Made by a program: the position numbers and the translations under genes. The notes beneath the pieces are model-generated. The model did no database searches and was not told the DNA's origin. It worked only from the letters and a program-made list of their open reading frames with translations. From Miltoncostaea sp050249835 (lineage in GTDB: Bacteria > Actinomycetota > Thermoleophilia > Miltoncostaeales > Miltoncostaeaceae): 59,301 bases of DNA. Shown piece after piece: positions 30,528 to 39,232 of this stretch (its first letter is position 1; each line of letters begins with the position of its first letter). Where the stretch lies: NCBI GenBank assembly GCA_050249835.1, contig JBFWPT010000023.1, positions 1-59,301 of the forward strand. Direction: 5' to 3'.

Positions 30528-31516
30528 CCGCCGATCATGCTCATCGGCCGCCCGCCGTAGGTCCACGACGGGTCGGCCATGCCGTGCCCGGCCTCCTTGC
30601 GGGCGACCGCGCCGCGGGCGACGTCCATCAGCTCGGCGTCGGAGGCCCCGGCGCGCATCGGGGTGCGCAGGTCGGTCTCCCACTCGGCGAAGAGGCACGT
30701 CCGCAGGTGGCCGTCGGCCGTGAGCCGCAGGCGGTCGCACGAGGCGCAGAACGGCTCGGTCACCGACGAGACGAACTGCAGCATCCCGGCGCCGTCGGCG
30801 AACCGCCACGAGGTGCCGGTGGCCGAGGACCGCTCCGGCGCCAGGGGCAGCAGGGGCCAGCGCGCGCCGATCATCGCGCGCAGCTCCTCGCCCGACAGGA
30901 CGGCCTCCCGGGTCCACTCGCGCGGGGCGTCGAGCGGCATGACCTCGATGAAGCGGACGACGTAGGGCCGGGTGCGCGCCAGCTCGGCGAGCGGCAGCAC
31001 GTCGGGCTCGCTCACGCCGCGCAGGGCGACCGCGTTGACCTTGATGGGCCGCAGCGACTCGTGGCGCTCGCAGGCGGCGAGACCCGCCAGGGCCCGGTCC
31101 AGGTCGCGCCGGCGGGTGAGCAGCGCGAACCGCTCGGGATCGAGCGAGTCGATCGAGACGTTCACGCGCTTCAGCCCGTTGGCCACGAGGTCGTCGATCG
31201 CGTCGGCCAGCAGGACGCCGTTGGAGGTCATCGCGATCTCGCGCACCCCCGGCACCGCGGCGATGCGCCCCACCAGCGCGGGCAGGGCGGGCCGCACCAG
31301 CGGCTCGCCGCCGGTGATGCGCACCTCGGTGACCCCCTCGCCGGCGAACAGCCGCACGAGCCGGACGATCTCGTCGTCGCTGAGGAGCTCCTCGCGGGGG
31401 AGCCACTTCATGCCCTCCGCCGGCATGCAGTAGCGGCAGCGCAGGTTGCAGCGGTCCGTGACCGACACCCGGAGTGACCGGTGGACGCGCCCGAATCCGT
31501 CGCGCAGCGTCTCCAT
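30524..31516 (-). CDS. moaA: GTP 3',8-cyclase MoaA
   Basis: Radical SAM enzyme that performs the first step of molybdopterin synthesis. 330 residues. Radical SAM cysteines: CNLRCRYC. The second 4Fe-4S cluster is at FCASCDRLRLTADGHLRTC. The C-terminal Gly-Gly needed for activity is present (MSMIGG). TAGAGT (complement of 31523-31528) six bases before the ATG, with no ribosome-binding site, marks a leaderless promoter that overlaps the stop of the next gene upstream. It heads the moaA-mobA-fdhD-fdh-adh operon; moaC, moaE and moeA are not in the window. Confidence 0.97.
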   Translation of the reverse strand: METLRDGFGRVHRSLRVSVTDRCNLRCRYCMPAEGMKWLPREELLSDDEIVRLVRLFAGEGVTEVRITGGEPLVRPALPALVGRIAAVPGVREIAMTSNGVLLADAIDDLVANGLKRVNVSIDSLDPERFALLTRRRDLDRALAGLAACERHESLRPIKVNAVALRGVSEPDVLPLAELARTRPYVVRFIEVMPLDAPREWTREAVLSGEELRAMIGARWPLLPLAPERSSATGTSWRFADGAGMLQFVSSVTEPFCASCDRLRLTADGHLRTCLFAEWETDLRTPMRAGASDAELMDVARGAVARKEAGHGMADPSWTYGGRPMSMIGG

Positions 31517-31525
31517 TGGTCGACT

Positions 31526-33427
31526 CTAGGCCCTGCGGACCCGGACTGCCCGGGTGACGGTGGTACGATTCCCCGCGGCGTCGGTCAGCGTGATCCGCAC
31601 CGTGGCCCGGAAGCCCCGGGTCCCCGAGACGAGGCGCGCCGGGGGCTTCAGCACGAACGCCCGCGCCCGCCCGGCCACCAGCCGCGCCGCCCGCTGGGCC
31701 AGCACCACGTCGCCGCGCGCCTGGAGCGTGGCCACCCGGGCGCGCCCGAGCAGCTCGACCGTGACGCGCGCGGCCTCGTCGGTGCGCAACCGGATCCCGA
31801 GGCCCCGCCGCACCAGGGCGCTCCGGGGGATGGCCTTGGTCACGCGGAACTGGGTGACGCGCGGCGGCCGGCGGTCGAGATCGGCCAGGGCCGTCCCGAT
31901 GACGGTGACCGTCCGCGTGACCGTCGTGACGTTGCCCGCCCGGTCCGTCACCCGGAGCGTGACCACCCGCGGGCCGGGCGCGGAGTAGACGTGGGAGACG
32001 GTCGCCCCCGCGAGGGTCGTGCCGTCACCCATGTCCCAGGTGTACGCCGCGATCCCGCCCCAATCGCTCGCCGTCGCCGAGAGCGACTGGGGGACGCCGG
32101 CGCCGGCCGTCGGGGGGACCGTCGCCTCCACCGCCGGGCGGTCGCCGTCGAGGCCGCCGATGCGGAGGGCGTCATCGACGCCGTCGGCCGGGACCGTCCA
32201 TACCGCGGCCAGGTTGCCGCCGGGCTCGGCCGCCGTCGCGAAGGTCGCCACGCCCGCGGCGATGGTCGCGGGAGGCCCGAAGGTGCCTCCCGCGGGCCGG
32301 CGGGCCGACTCGAGCACCGTCGTGCCGCCCGTCGTCCTGAGCCAGCTGAGGAAGAGGTTGCCGTTGGGGTCGGCGACGAGATCGGGGGAGCGGCGAAGCC
32401 CCTGCTCCACCCCCGTGGCACTCACGGTCGTCGCCGGGCCGACGGGACCTCCGGCCGGACGGGTGGCGACCCGGACCGATCCGTCCTCGACCCACGCGAT
32501 GGTGGTCGTGCCGTCGGACCCGACGACGATCGCCGGCGACCCGGCGGTCCCCCCACCGCTGACGGTGACCGGCCCCGCGACAGGGCCTGCACCGGGGACA
32601 CTGAACGCCGCTCGCACCCGGTCGGTGCCGCCCCGGTCGGTCCAGGCGACCGCCTTGACGCTCGCTCCGCCGGCTGCCGCGGTGACGTCGGCCGGATCGG
32701 CCGGATCCGCGAGGGTGTCGACCGGCGACATCGGGATGGTGAACCCCATGCCGATGACGCTGCCCGTCGCCGCCTCGATGACCGCGCCGCCCCCTTCGGG
32801 CCGCGACCAGGCGACGACCGCCTGCCCGTCGGGGGACGCCGCGACCACGGGCGTGAACGTCGTGGCCTGGGCGGTCGTCAGGTTCTGGGAGGTCGCGAAG
32901 AGCGTGGGCTGGAGCGGGTTGTTGACGGCGGTCCGGACGGTCCTGTTGGCACCGCCGGCGAGCCCGTTGAACGCGACGACGGCACGGCCGTTGCGGTCGA
33001 CGGCCAGGGAATGGCGTGCCTCGGGTGTCGTGAACGCCCGGAGCGAACCGAAGAGCCGACCCGGCTCGGCGATCGCGGAGGAGCCTGCCTGCCCGTTGGT
33101 GTTGTGCGACCAGACGGCCAGCATCGCGCCGCTCGGGAGGGCGGCGAGGTTCAGGAACGACACGTTGGGCTCGGCGTCGAGCGGCTGCACCGGGCCGGCG
33201 GGCCCGCCCGACGGACGCTGCACCGCGTAGAGCGTCGCGGGGCCGTTGTTCTGCGCCTGGGCCAGCACCGCGACCTGGCGCTGCGGCCCAGCGGCGACGG
33301 CGATGTCCGCGACGAGATCCGCGACGAGCGGCTGCTCGAAGGTGAGCGGCGCGTACGCGCCCGCCACGGCGGGGGTGGCGAGGGCGGCGGTGAGGACGCC
33401 GAGGGCGAGGACCGGGCGGGATCGCAT
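31526..33427 (-). CDS. secreted PKD-domain protein
   Basis: Exported 633-residue protein. Residues 1-24 form a signal peptide (MRSRPVLALGVLTAALATPA). Residues 25-430 look like repeated beta-propeller-type strands (for example VVAASPDGQAVVAWSRPEGG, VVGSDGTTTIAWVEDGSVRV, VADPNGNLFLSWLRTTGG). A PKD domain follows at about 440-520 (WDMGDGTTLAG, VTLRVTDRAGN). The C-terminal Ig-like domain matches the style of those on the two S8 peptidases. There is no anchor motif. It lies between two molybdenum operons without an evident link to them. Extracellular binding or adhesion is the best guess. Confidence 0.82.
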   Translation of the reverse strand: MRSRPVLALGVLTAALATPAVAGAYAPLTFEQPLVADLVADIAVAAGPQRQVAVLAQAQNNGPATLYAVQRPSGGPAGPVQPLDAEPNVSFLNLAALPSGAMLAVWSHNTNGQAGSSAIAEPGRLFGSLRAFTTPEARHSLAVDRNGRAVVAFNGLAGGANRTVRTAVNNPLQPTLFATSQNLTTAQATTFTPVVAASPDGQAVVAWSRPEGGGAVIEAATGSVIGMGFTIPMSPVDTLADPADPADVTAAAGGASVKAVAWTDRGGTDRVRAAFSVPGAGPVAGPVTVSGGGTAGSPAIVVGSDGTTTIAWVEDGSVRVATRPAGGPVGPATTVSATGVEQGLRRSPDLVADPNGNLFLSWLRTTGGTTVLESARRPAGGTFGPPATIAAGVATFATAAEPGGNLAAVWTVPADGVDDALRIGGLDGDRPAVEATVPPTAGAGVPQSLSATASDWGGIAAYTWDMGDGTTLAGATVSHVYSAPGPRVVTLRVTDRAGNVTTVTRTVTVIGTALADLDRRPPRVTQFRVTKAIPRSALVRRGLGIRLRTDEAARVTVELLGRARVATLQARGDVVLAQRAARLVAGRARAFVLKPPARLVSGTRGFRATVRITLTDAAGNRTTVTRAVRVRRA

Positions 33428-33463
33428 GCGCGATCCAACACCGGGCGACCGGGGCGCCGCAAC

Positions 33464-33489
33464 GGCCGCGGGGGCGGGTCCCCGCGGCC
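33464..33489 (-). terminator. terminator-like hairpin after coxM
   Basis: GGCCGCGGGG (33464-33473), loop GCGGGT, CCCCGCGGCC (33480-33489): a perfect 10-bp stem 15 nt after the coxM stop codon in the transcription direction. No U-tract follows. It probably ends the coxGSLM transcript before the PKD gene. Confidence 0.55.
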
Positions 33490-33504
33490 GCGCGGCACCG
33501 GTCG

Positions 33505-34350
33505 TCACCGCGAGAGCGCCTCCTCCACGGCGCGGGCGGTCAGCACGCGGGTGAGGTGGCGGCGGAAGTCCGCGCTCGCCCACGTGTCCGAGGGCGGCTC
33601 CGTGCCCTCGTCGGCCTTCTCGCACGCGGCCGCGACCCCGTCCCGGGGGGCGCCCGCCAGCGCCGCCTCGGCGGCGGAGGCGCGGAGCGGCGTCTGGCCC
33701 ATGTTGGTGAGCCCGATGCGCGCCCCCTCGATGGACCCGTTCGACGCGCCCACCAGGGCGGCGACGCCGACCGTGGCCCAGTCGAGCGCCCGCTGGCGGA
33801 ACTTGATGTAGCTCCAGCCGGCGGCGCCGACCTTCGGCACCCGGATCTCGGTGATGACCTCGTCCTCGGCCAGCGCCGTGTCGAAGAACCCGTTGAAGAA
33901 GTCCTTCGCGTCGATGGTCCGCTCCCCGTTCGGCCCGCGCGCGACGATGACCGCGTCGAGCGTGAGGCAGATGGTGGGGAGGTCGGAGGCCGGGTCGCCG
34001 TGGGCCAGCGACCCGCCGATGGTGCCGCGGTGCCGCACCTGCGGGTCGCCCACCAGCCCCGCCGCGAACGCGATGAGCGGGCAGTGCTGCCGCGCCGTGG
34101 CGTCGTTGTTGAGGTCGTGGTGCCGCGTGAGGGCCCCGATGGCGAGGTGGTCGCCCTGGTCGCGCACGCCGCTCAGGTCGCCGAGGCGCCCGATGTCGAC
34201 GAGCGTGCCGGGCCGGGCCAGCCGCAGCTTCATGAGCGGCAGCAGGCTGTGGCCCCCCGCAATCAGCTTGGCGTCCTCCTTGGTGCGGAGGAGCTCGAGG
34301 GCGTGGTCGACCGACTCCGCGACCTCGTAGTCGAATCCGGCCGGGATCAT
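33505..34350 (-). CDS. coxM: CO-dehydrogenase-like FAD-binding medium subunit
   Basis: FAD subunit of a molybdenum hydroxylase, 281 residues. FAD contacts: LIAGGHSLLPLMKLRLARP and the RHRGTIGGSLAHGDPASDLP loop. The C-terminal CO_deh_flav_C domain follows (SYIKFRQRALDWATVGVAA). It carries electrons from the CoxS clusters to an acceptor. ATG overlaps the coxL stop (ATGA). Its position after coxS and coxL (order S-L-M) is the order reported for form II clusters. Confidence 0.94.
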   Translation of the reverse strand: MIPAGFDYEVAESVDHALELLRTKEDAKLIAGGHSLLPLMKLRLARPGTLVDIGRLGDLSGVRDQGDHLAIGALTRHHDLNNDATARQHCPLIAFAAGLVGDPQVRHRGTIGGSLAHGDPASDLPTICLTLDAVIVARGPNGERTIDAKDFFNGFFDTALAEDEVITEIRVPKVGAAGWSYIKFRQRALDWATVGVAALVGASNGSIEGARIGLTNMGQTPLRASAAEAALAGAPRDGVAAACEKADEGTEPPSDTWASADFRRHLTRVLTARAVEEALSR

Positions 34351-36737
34351 GGCTTCGCCTCCTGGATGGCGTTCCACACCCTCTCGGGGGTGGCCGGCCT
34401 CTGGACGTCGGTGACCCCCAGGTGCGACAGGGCGTCCACGATGGCGTTGATGACGGCGGGCGGCGAGGCGATGGTGCCGGCCTCCCCGATGCCCTTCACG
34501 CCGAGGGGGTTGGTGGGGCTCGGCGTGCAGGTGCGGCTGAGCTCCATCGTGGGGATCTCGGGCGGCCCCGGGACCATGTAGGTGGTCATCGTCCCGTGCA
34601 GGAGGTTGCCCTCCTCGTCGTAGCTCGCCTCCTCGAACAGCGCCTCCGCGATGCCCTGGGCGACGCCACCGTGGACCTGGCCCTCGACGACCAGCGGGTT
34701 GATGACCACGCCGCAGTCGTCCACCGCGACGTACTTGAGGATGTCGACGCTGCCCGTCTCGGTGTCCACCTGCACGACGCAGGCGTGCGCGCCGTTCGGC
34801 CACGAGAAGTTGGGCGGGTCGTAGAGGTACGTGCCGGTGAGCCCGGGCTCCATCCCGTCCGGCAGGTCGTGCGCCGTCCAGGCCGCGAACGCCAGCGCCT
34901 TGATGTTGGCCGAGCGGTCCGTGCCCTTGACGGTGAAGTCGCCGCGGACGAACTCGAGGTCGTCCTCGCTGCACTCCAGCTGGTGGGCCGCGAGGGTCCG
35001 CGCCTTCGCGAGCACCTTCTCGCCCGCGTGGTGCATCGCGACGCCGCCGACGGCGAGCGAGCGGCTGCCGTAGGTGTCCATCCCGAGCGGGACGACCTGG
35101 GTGTCGCCGTGGAGCACCTCGACGTCCTCGACGTCCACGCCGAGCTGGTCGGCCACGATCTGCGAGAACGTCGTGACGTGGCCCTGCCCGTGGGGCGTGA
35201 CCCCGATCAGCACCCGCACCGTCCCGGTGGGGAGCATCTCGATGGTGGCGGCGTCCCAGCCGCCGGCCACGTACTTGAGGGCGTGGAGGACGCGGGACGG
35301 GGCGAGGCCGCACATCTCGGTCCAGCACGAGAGGCCGATGCCGATCTGCTTGGTGTCGCGGCTCGCCCGGCGCTCCTCCTGCTCGCGGCGCCGGTCGTCG
35401 TACCCGAGGGCCTCGATCATCGCGTCGTGCGTCAGCGGGTAGTCGCCCGAGTCGACCGTCAGGCCGGACGCGATGGTGAAGTTCGGGAAGTTCTCCGTCG
35501 GGATGTAGTTGTTGCGGCGGAACTCGGCGGGGTCGATCCCGAGCTCGCGGGCCATGAGGTCCATGGTCCGCTCGACCGCGTAGGTGGCCTCGGGCCGCCC
35601 GGCGCCGCGGTACGCGTCGGTGGGCGTCGTGTGGGTGTAGACGTTCGTGTACTCGAAGTCGTAGCCCTCGATGTCGTAGAGCCCGCCGTACAGCCACGCC
35701 GAGAGCATCTGGATGCCCGGCGTGACGATCTGGTTGTAGGCGCCGACCGCGCACCACACGTTGACCCGGACGGCCTTCAGCTTCCCGTCCCGGGTCGCCG
35801 CCATCTCCATGTCGGTGTAGAGGTCGCGGCCGTGGATGGTGGCGACGTAGCCCTCGGAACGCTCCTCCGTCCACTTGATCGGCTTGTTGAGCCGCCGCGC
35901 CAGCGCGAGGCAGATGGACTCCTCGGCGTACGAGTCGAGCTTCGAGCCGAACCCGCCGCCGACGTCCGGGGCCACCACGCGGAGCTTCGCCTCCGCGATG
36001 CCGCAGGTGATCGCCTGCGTGGTGCGGACGATGTGGGGGATCTGGCTCGCCGTGTACATCGTGAACTCGCCCATGGCGACGTTCGGGTCGACGACCACGC
36101 CGCGCGGCTCCATCGCGTTCGGGATGAGCCGGCGGAGGCGGTAGCGCTGCTTGATCTTGACCAGGTCCGGGTCGTCGAAGAACGGCTTGCTGCTCTTGTA
36201 CGGAGCGGGGGAGTCGCCCTTCTCGAAGCCCCAGACGCTGCACACGTTGGTGCCGAAGTCGTCGTGGACCAGCGGGGAGCCGTCCTCCATCGCGGCGAGC
36301 GGGTCGGTCACCGCCGGCAGCGGCTCCCAATCGACCTCGACGAGCTCGGCGGCGTCCTTCGCCAGGGCCCGGCTGGTCGCCACGACGACGGCGACGCCGT
36401 CGCCCACGTGGCGGGCCTTGTCCTTGGCGAGCGGGAAGTGGTCGCCGAGCTTGATGTCGTCGGTCACCGGCCACGCGCAGACGAGGGGCGCGGCCCACTC
36501 GTCGGCCAGGTCGGCGCCGCTGTAGGCCGCGACGCAGCCCTCCATGGCCAGGGCCTTCGAGACGTCCACGCCGTTGATGCGCGCGTGGGCGAACGGGCTG
36601 CGGACGACGTACGCCCACAGCATCCCGGGCACGGTGATGTCGTCGACGTAGCGCGAGCGCCCCGTGATGAGCTCGGGGTCCTCCTTGCGGACGATCGGCT
36701 GCCCGATGAAGCCGGAGGGCTGTTCGGTGGTCGCCAT
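34347..36737 (-). CDS. coxL: form II CO-dehydrogenase-like molybdenum large subunit
   Basis: Catalytic subunit of the xanthine oxidase/CO dehydrogenase family, 796 residues. The active-site loop at residues 375-381 is AYRGAGR, the form II signature; form I enzymes have AYxCSFR with the Cu-binding Cys. The conserved catalytic Glu is in GVKGIGEAGT near the C-terminus. Other cofactor contacts: PDVGGGFGSK and TPHGQGHVT. It should bind the cytosine-dinucleotide cofactor. Since form II proteins lack the Cu-liganding Cys, another substrate (purine, aldehyde or similar) is at least as likely as CO. Confidence 0.94.
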   Translation of the reverse strand: MATTEQPSGFIGQPIVRKEDPELITGRSRYVDDITVPGMLWAYVVRSPFAHARINGVDVSKALAMEGCVAAYSGADLADEWAAPLVCAWPVTDDIKLGDHFPLAKDKARHVGDGVAVVVATSRALAKDAAELVEVDWEPLPAVTDPLAAMEDGSPLVHDDFGTNVCSVWGFEKGDSPAPYKSSKPFFDDPDLVKIKQRYRLRRLIPNAMEPRGVVVDPNVAMGEFTMYTASQIPHIVRTTQAITCGIAEAKLRVVAPDVGGGFGSKLDSYAEESICLALARRLNKPIKWTEERSEGYVATIHGRDLYTDMEMAATRDGKLKAVRVNVWCAVGAYNQIVTPGIQMLSAWLYGGLYDIEGYDFEYTNVYTHTTPTDAYRGAGRPEATYAVERTMDLMARELGIDPAEFRRNNYIPTENFPNFTIASGLTVDSGDYPLTHDAMIEALGYDDRRREQEERRASRDTKQIGIGLSCWTEMCGLAPSRVLHALKYVAGGWDAATIEMLPTGTVRVLIGVTPHGQGHVTTFSQIVADQLGVDVEDVEVLHGDTQVVPLGMDTYGSRSLAVGGVAMHHAGEKVLAKARTLAAHQLECSEDDLEFVRGDFTVKGTDRSANIKALAFAAWTAHDLPDGMEPGLTGTYLYDPPNFSWPNGAHACVVQVDTETGSVDILKYVAVDDCGVVINPLVVEGQVHGGVAQGIAEALFEEASYDEEGNLLHGTMTTYMVPGPPEIPTMELSRTCTPSPTNPLGVKGIGEAGTIASPPAVINAIVDALSHLGVTDVQRPATPERVWNAIQEAKP

Positions 36738-36746
36738 CCCCGCCTC

Positions 36747-37205
36747 CTAGGACCCGGCCACGGCCGAGACGGCCTTGACGATGTTCTGGTAGCCGGTGCA
36801 GCGGCAGAGGTTGCCCTCCAGGCCGTGCCGGATCTCGTCCTCGCTGGGCGACGGGTTCTCGTTCAGGAAGGAGACCGCGGCCATGATCATCCCCGGTGTG
36901 CAGTAGCCGCACTGGAGGCCGTGGTTCTCCTGGAAGGAGGCCTGCATCGGGTGCAGGGACCCGTTCGTCGCGAGGCCCTCGATCGTCGTCACCTCGGCGC
37001 CGTCGGCCTGGACGGCCAGCAGCGTGCAGCTCTTCACCGACTCGCCGTCGAGGTGGACCGTGCAGGCCCCGCACGACGAGGTGTCACACCCCACGTTGGC
37101 CCCGGTCAGGCCGAGGCCTTCACGGAGGAAGTAGACGAGGAGCTCACGCTCCTCCACGTCCGCCTCGTGGCGGACGCCGTTGACGGTGACCGTGATCCGC
37201 TTCAC
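36747..37205 (-). CDS. coxS: CO-dehydrogenase-like 2Fe-2S small subunit
   Basis: Iron-sulfur subunit, 152 residues, from GTG 37205 overlapping the coxG stop (GTGA). The plant-type cluster is bound by CDTSSCGAC and a later Cys in SVKSC. The second cluster is bound by CGYC and CRC (LQCGYCTPGMI, GNLCRCTGYQN). It passes electrons from the molybdenum centre of CoxL to the FAD of CoxM. It lies 9 bp before coxL. Confidence 0.96.
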   Translation of the reverse strand: MKRITVTVNGVRHEADVEERELLVYFLREGLGLTGANVGCDTSSCGACTVHLDGESVKSCTLLAVQADGAEVTTIEGLATNGSLHPMQASFQENHGLQCGYCTPGMIMAAVSFLNENPSPSEDEIRHGLEGNLCRCTGYQNIVKAVSAVAGS

Positions 37206-37792
37206 ACCGACTCCCCCTTCTGCGGGCCGCCGTCGCGGCCGAACAGTCGCTTCACGGACGACACGAGCGCGGCGACCGCGAGCGAGAAGCCCGAGATGGG
37301 CTTCTGCGCCTCGGTCACCGCCGCGGCGGCCTCCTCGGGCGACGCGGACAGCTGCGCCCGGATGCACTCCGCGAACTGACCCACCAGCTTGTTCGAGACG
37401 TCCTGCACCACGCCGGGGCGGCCGAGCTGGGCCACCTGCCCGGAGAAGCGCAGGTCCGTGTCCATGTCGACGCGGGTGCCGCCGCCGTCCAGCGCGGTCA
37501 GGTTCGAGACGACCGTGCCCTCGGCCCCGCCCTTCCCCCGCGTGTCCCGGCCGCTCACCCCGAGCGTGACGCGGTGGGCGGCGTCATCGCGCTCGAGCAG
37601 CTTCACGTCCACCAGGAACTGCATGCCGACCGGCCCGAGCTTGACGCCCATGCCGGCCTTCCAGGTGTTCTCGTCGACGATCTCCTTCAGGGCCGCGCCC
37701 GGCATGCAGGGCACGACCCGCTCCGCATCGAGCATCAGGCCCATCGTGGTCTCCGGCGACGCCGGCACCTCGAACGAGTGCTCCAACTTCAT
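37202..37792 (-). CDS. coxG: CoxG-like SRPBCC protein
   Basis: A 196-residue SRPBCC-fold protein (MKLEHSFEVPASPETTMGLM ... CMPGAALKE). It has the conserved KLGPVGMQFLVDVKLLERDD strand and FSGQVAQLGRPGVVQDVSNK helix. The C-terminal hydrophobic segment (GFSLAVAALVSSVKRLFGR) could act as a membrane tether; in other bacteria CoxG helps attach CO dehydrogenase to the membrane. GGAAAGGAG precedes the ATG. It is first in the coxG-S-L-M operon and coupled to coxS. Confidence 0.93.
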   Translation of the reverse strand: MKLEHSFEVPASPETTMGLMLDAERVVPCMPGAALKEIVDENTWKAGMGVKLGPVGMQFLVDVKLLERDDAAHRVTLGVSGRDTRGKGGAEGTVVSNLTALDGGGTRVDMDTDLRFSGQVAQLGRPGVVQDVSNKLVGQFAECIRAQLSASPEEAAAAVTEAQKPISGFSLAVAALVSSVKRLFGRDGGPQKGESV

Positions 37793-37842
37793 GCGGACGC
37801 TCCTTTCCGGCAGGCCTGCCGATTGAACGTCGCGGCGCCACT

Positions 37843-37870
37843 TTGCGTCAAACGTTGCAAGTGGGTTGCA
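37843..37870 (-). promoter_or_regulatory. putative cox operon promoter/operator
   Basis: In the 93-bp region before coxG, GTTGCA occurs twice 11 bp apart (37854-37859, 37865-37870), one helical turn. An imperfect palindrome with TTGC/GCAA ends lies at 37843-37860. The minus strand also reads TTGACG (complement of 37846-37851), a -35-like box; the matching -10 (TTCAAT after 18 bp) is weak. The adjacent GAF regulator is the obvious candidate to bind here. No sigma-54 TGGC-N9-TTGC element is present. Confidence 0.4.
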
Positions 37871-37885
37871 GCGGCGCGGTCCCCC

Positions 37886-39229
37886 TCAGGCGTCCACCCC
37901 GACGAGGGCATCCACCCGGGCGCGCGCGTCCTCGACCCCCGGTGCCCGGGACCCCGGGAGCAGCCCGGGGCCGCGGCCGGCGAGGGCCTCGTCGCGGCGC
38001 CCCTCCATCGCCAGGTCGCGGACGTCGAGGACGTCGGCGGTGACGTGGGCCATGAGCCGGTACGGCCGGGTGGCGAGCACCGGGCCGAGCAGGCGGCGCA
38101 GGCGCGACACCTCACTGCGGACCGAGGTGGGCGAGGCGCCCGGGCCGTAGAGGGCGACCGAGAGCTCCTCGGCGCTGAGGCCGTCGGGGTACATGGCGAG
38201 CAGCACGAGGATCTCCGCGTGCCGGGGGGAGATGCGCAGCGGCTGCCCGTCGAGCCACCCGCGGGGCTCCCCCATCACCCGCAGGCGCAGCTCGCGCCGC
38301 GGCGGCGGTTCCTCCTCGCCGTCCACGGCCCACACCAGGTGGCCGCCCTCGACGCCGATCGGCTCGGAGCGGAACATGCCGCCGCCGGGCAGGAAGCCCA
38401 CGCCGCTCTCGCCCGGGATCGCGACGTGCGCGCCGAGCCACCCGGGCGGGTTCGCCATCACCACCCGCCCCTCCCGGCTCACGACGCCGGTCGGGCGGCG
38501 GCCCAGGTGCATGAGGCGCCGCACGTAGCGGTCGCGCAGGCGGTCGTCGTGGCGCCAGCGCTCCTGGCGCAGCGCCCCGGTCACCGCCCCCGCCGCGGCG
38601 GTCACGAGCGCGAGGGAGTGCGGGTGGGTCATCCGGTACGGGCCGGTGAGGTCGATCGTGCCGAGCAGGGCCCCGCTGGCGGGGTCGAAGATCGGCGCCG
38701 CCGAGCAGGTCCAGGGGTGGACCGTCGCGTTGTAGTGCTCGGCCGCGAACACCTGGATCGGATGGCCCACGGCGAGGGCGGTGCCGAGCGCGTTGGTGCC
38801 CGCGCCCTCCTCGCTCCAGAGCGTCCCCTCGGCGAAGTTCATCGTGTCCTCGGCCGCGACCCGGATCCTCGCGGGGCCCTCCACCCAGAGCAGCTCCCCG
38901 TCGGCCGAGCAGACCGCGACGAGGTGGCGGGCGGCCTCCGCCACGTCGAGCAGCAGGTCGCGCAGCGCGGGCATCATCGCGGCGAGGGGATGCCCCTCGC
39001 GGTAGTCGTGCAGCTCGTCCTGGTCGTGCACGCGCGGGGGGACGTGGCCCTCGGGGCGCACCCCCGCGCCCCGGCAGCGCCGCCAGGACTCCGCGATCAG
39101 GCCCCGGACGGCCGGGTTGTCCGCGTCGCCCGCCCCCACGTAGTCCGCGTGGGCGCGGACCAGCTCCCGCGCCCGCAGCACGGGGTCGGTGCCGGACTCG
39201 AGCGCCACCCACGGGTTGCGGCGGCCCAT
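37886..39229 (-). CDS. GAF-domain transcriptional regulator with winged-helix C-terminus
   Basis: A 447-residue regulator. The N-terminal part resembles the AcoR sensor (ESWRRCRGAGVRPEG and a GAF domain with NFAEGTLWSEEGAGTNALGT, GHPIQVFAAEHYNATVHPWT). It lacks the AAA+ domain and Fis helix of sigma-54 activators. The C-terminus is instead a winged-helix domain of the OmpR/SARP kind (LRISPRHAEILVLLAMYPDG, SVRSEVSRLRRLLG). It probably senses a small molecule and controls the cox operon directly downstream. ATG is 3 bp after the xdhC stop, so it is co-transcribed with xdhC. Confidence 0.9.
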   Translation of the reverse strand: MGRRNPWVALESGTDPVLRARELVRAHADYVGAGDADNPAVRGLIAESWRRCRGAGVRPEGHVPPRVHDQDELHDYREGHPLAAMMPALRDLLLDVAEAARHLVAVCSADGELLWVEGPARIRVAAEDTMNFAEGTLWSEEGAGTNALGTALAVGHPIQVFAAEHYNATVHPWTCSAAPIFDPASGALLGTIDLTGPYRMTHPHSLALVTAAAGAVTGALRQERWRHDDRLRDRYVRRLMHLGRRPTGVVSREGRVVMANPPGWLGAHVAIPGESGVGFLPGGGMFRSEPIGVEGGHLVWAVDGEEEPPPRRELRLRVMGEPRGWLDGQPLRISPRHAEILVLLAMYPDGLSAEELSVALYGPGASPTSVRSEVSRLRRLLGPVLATRPYRLMAHVTADVLDVRDLAMEGRRDEALAGRGPGLLPGSRAPGVEDARARVDALVGVDA

Positions 39230-39232
39230 CCG

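Noticed and set aside
31481..33811. 776-codon plus-strand frame opposite the PKD protein
   Set aside because: Arg/Gly-rich shadow without motifs; the minus-strand gene has a signal peptide and PKD domain.
37793..37885. sigma-54 promoter before coxG, as expected for an AcoR-like regulator
   Set aside because: No TGGC-N9-TTGC match, and the regulator lacks the AAA+ domain needed to activate sigma-54.
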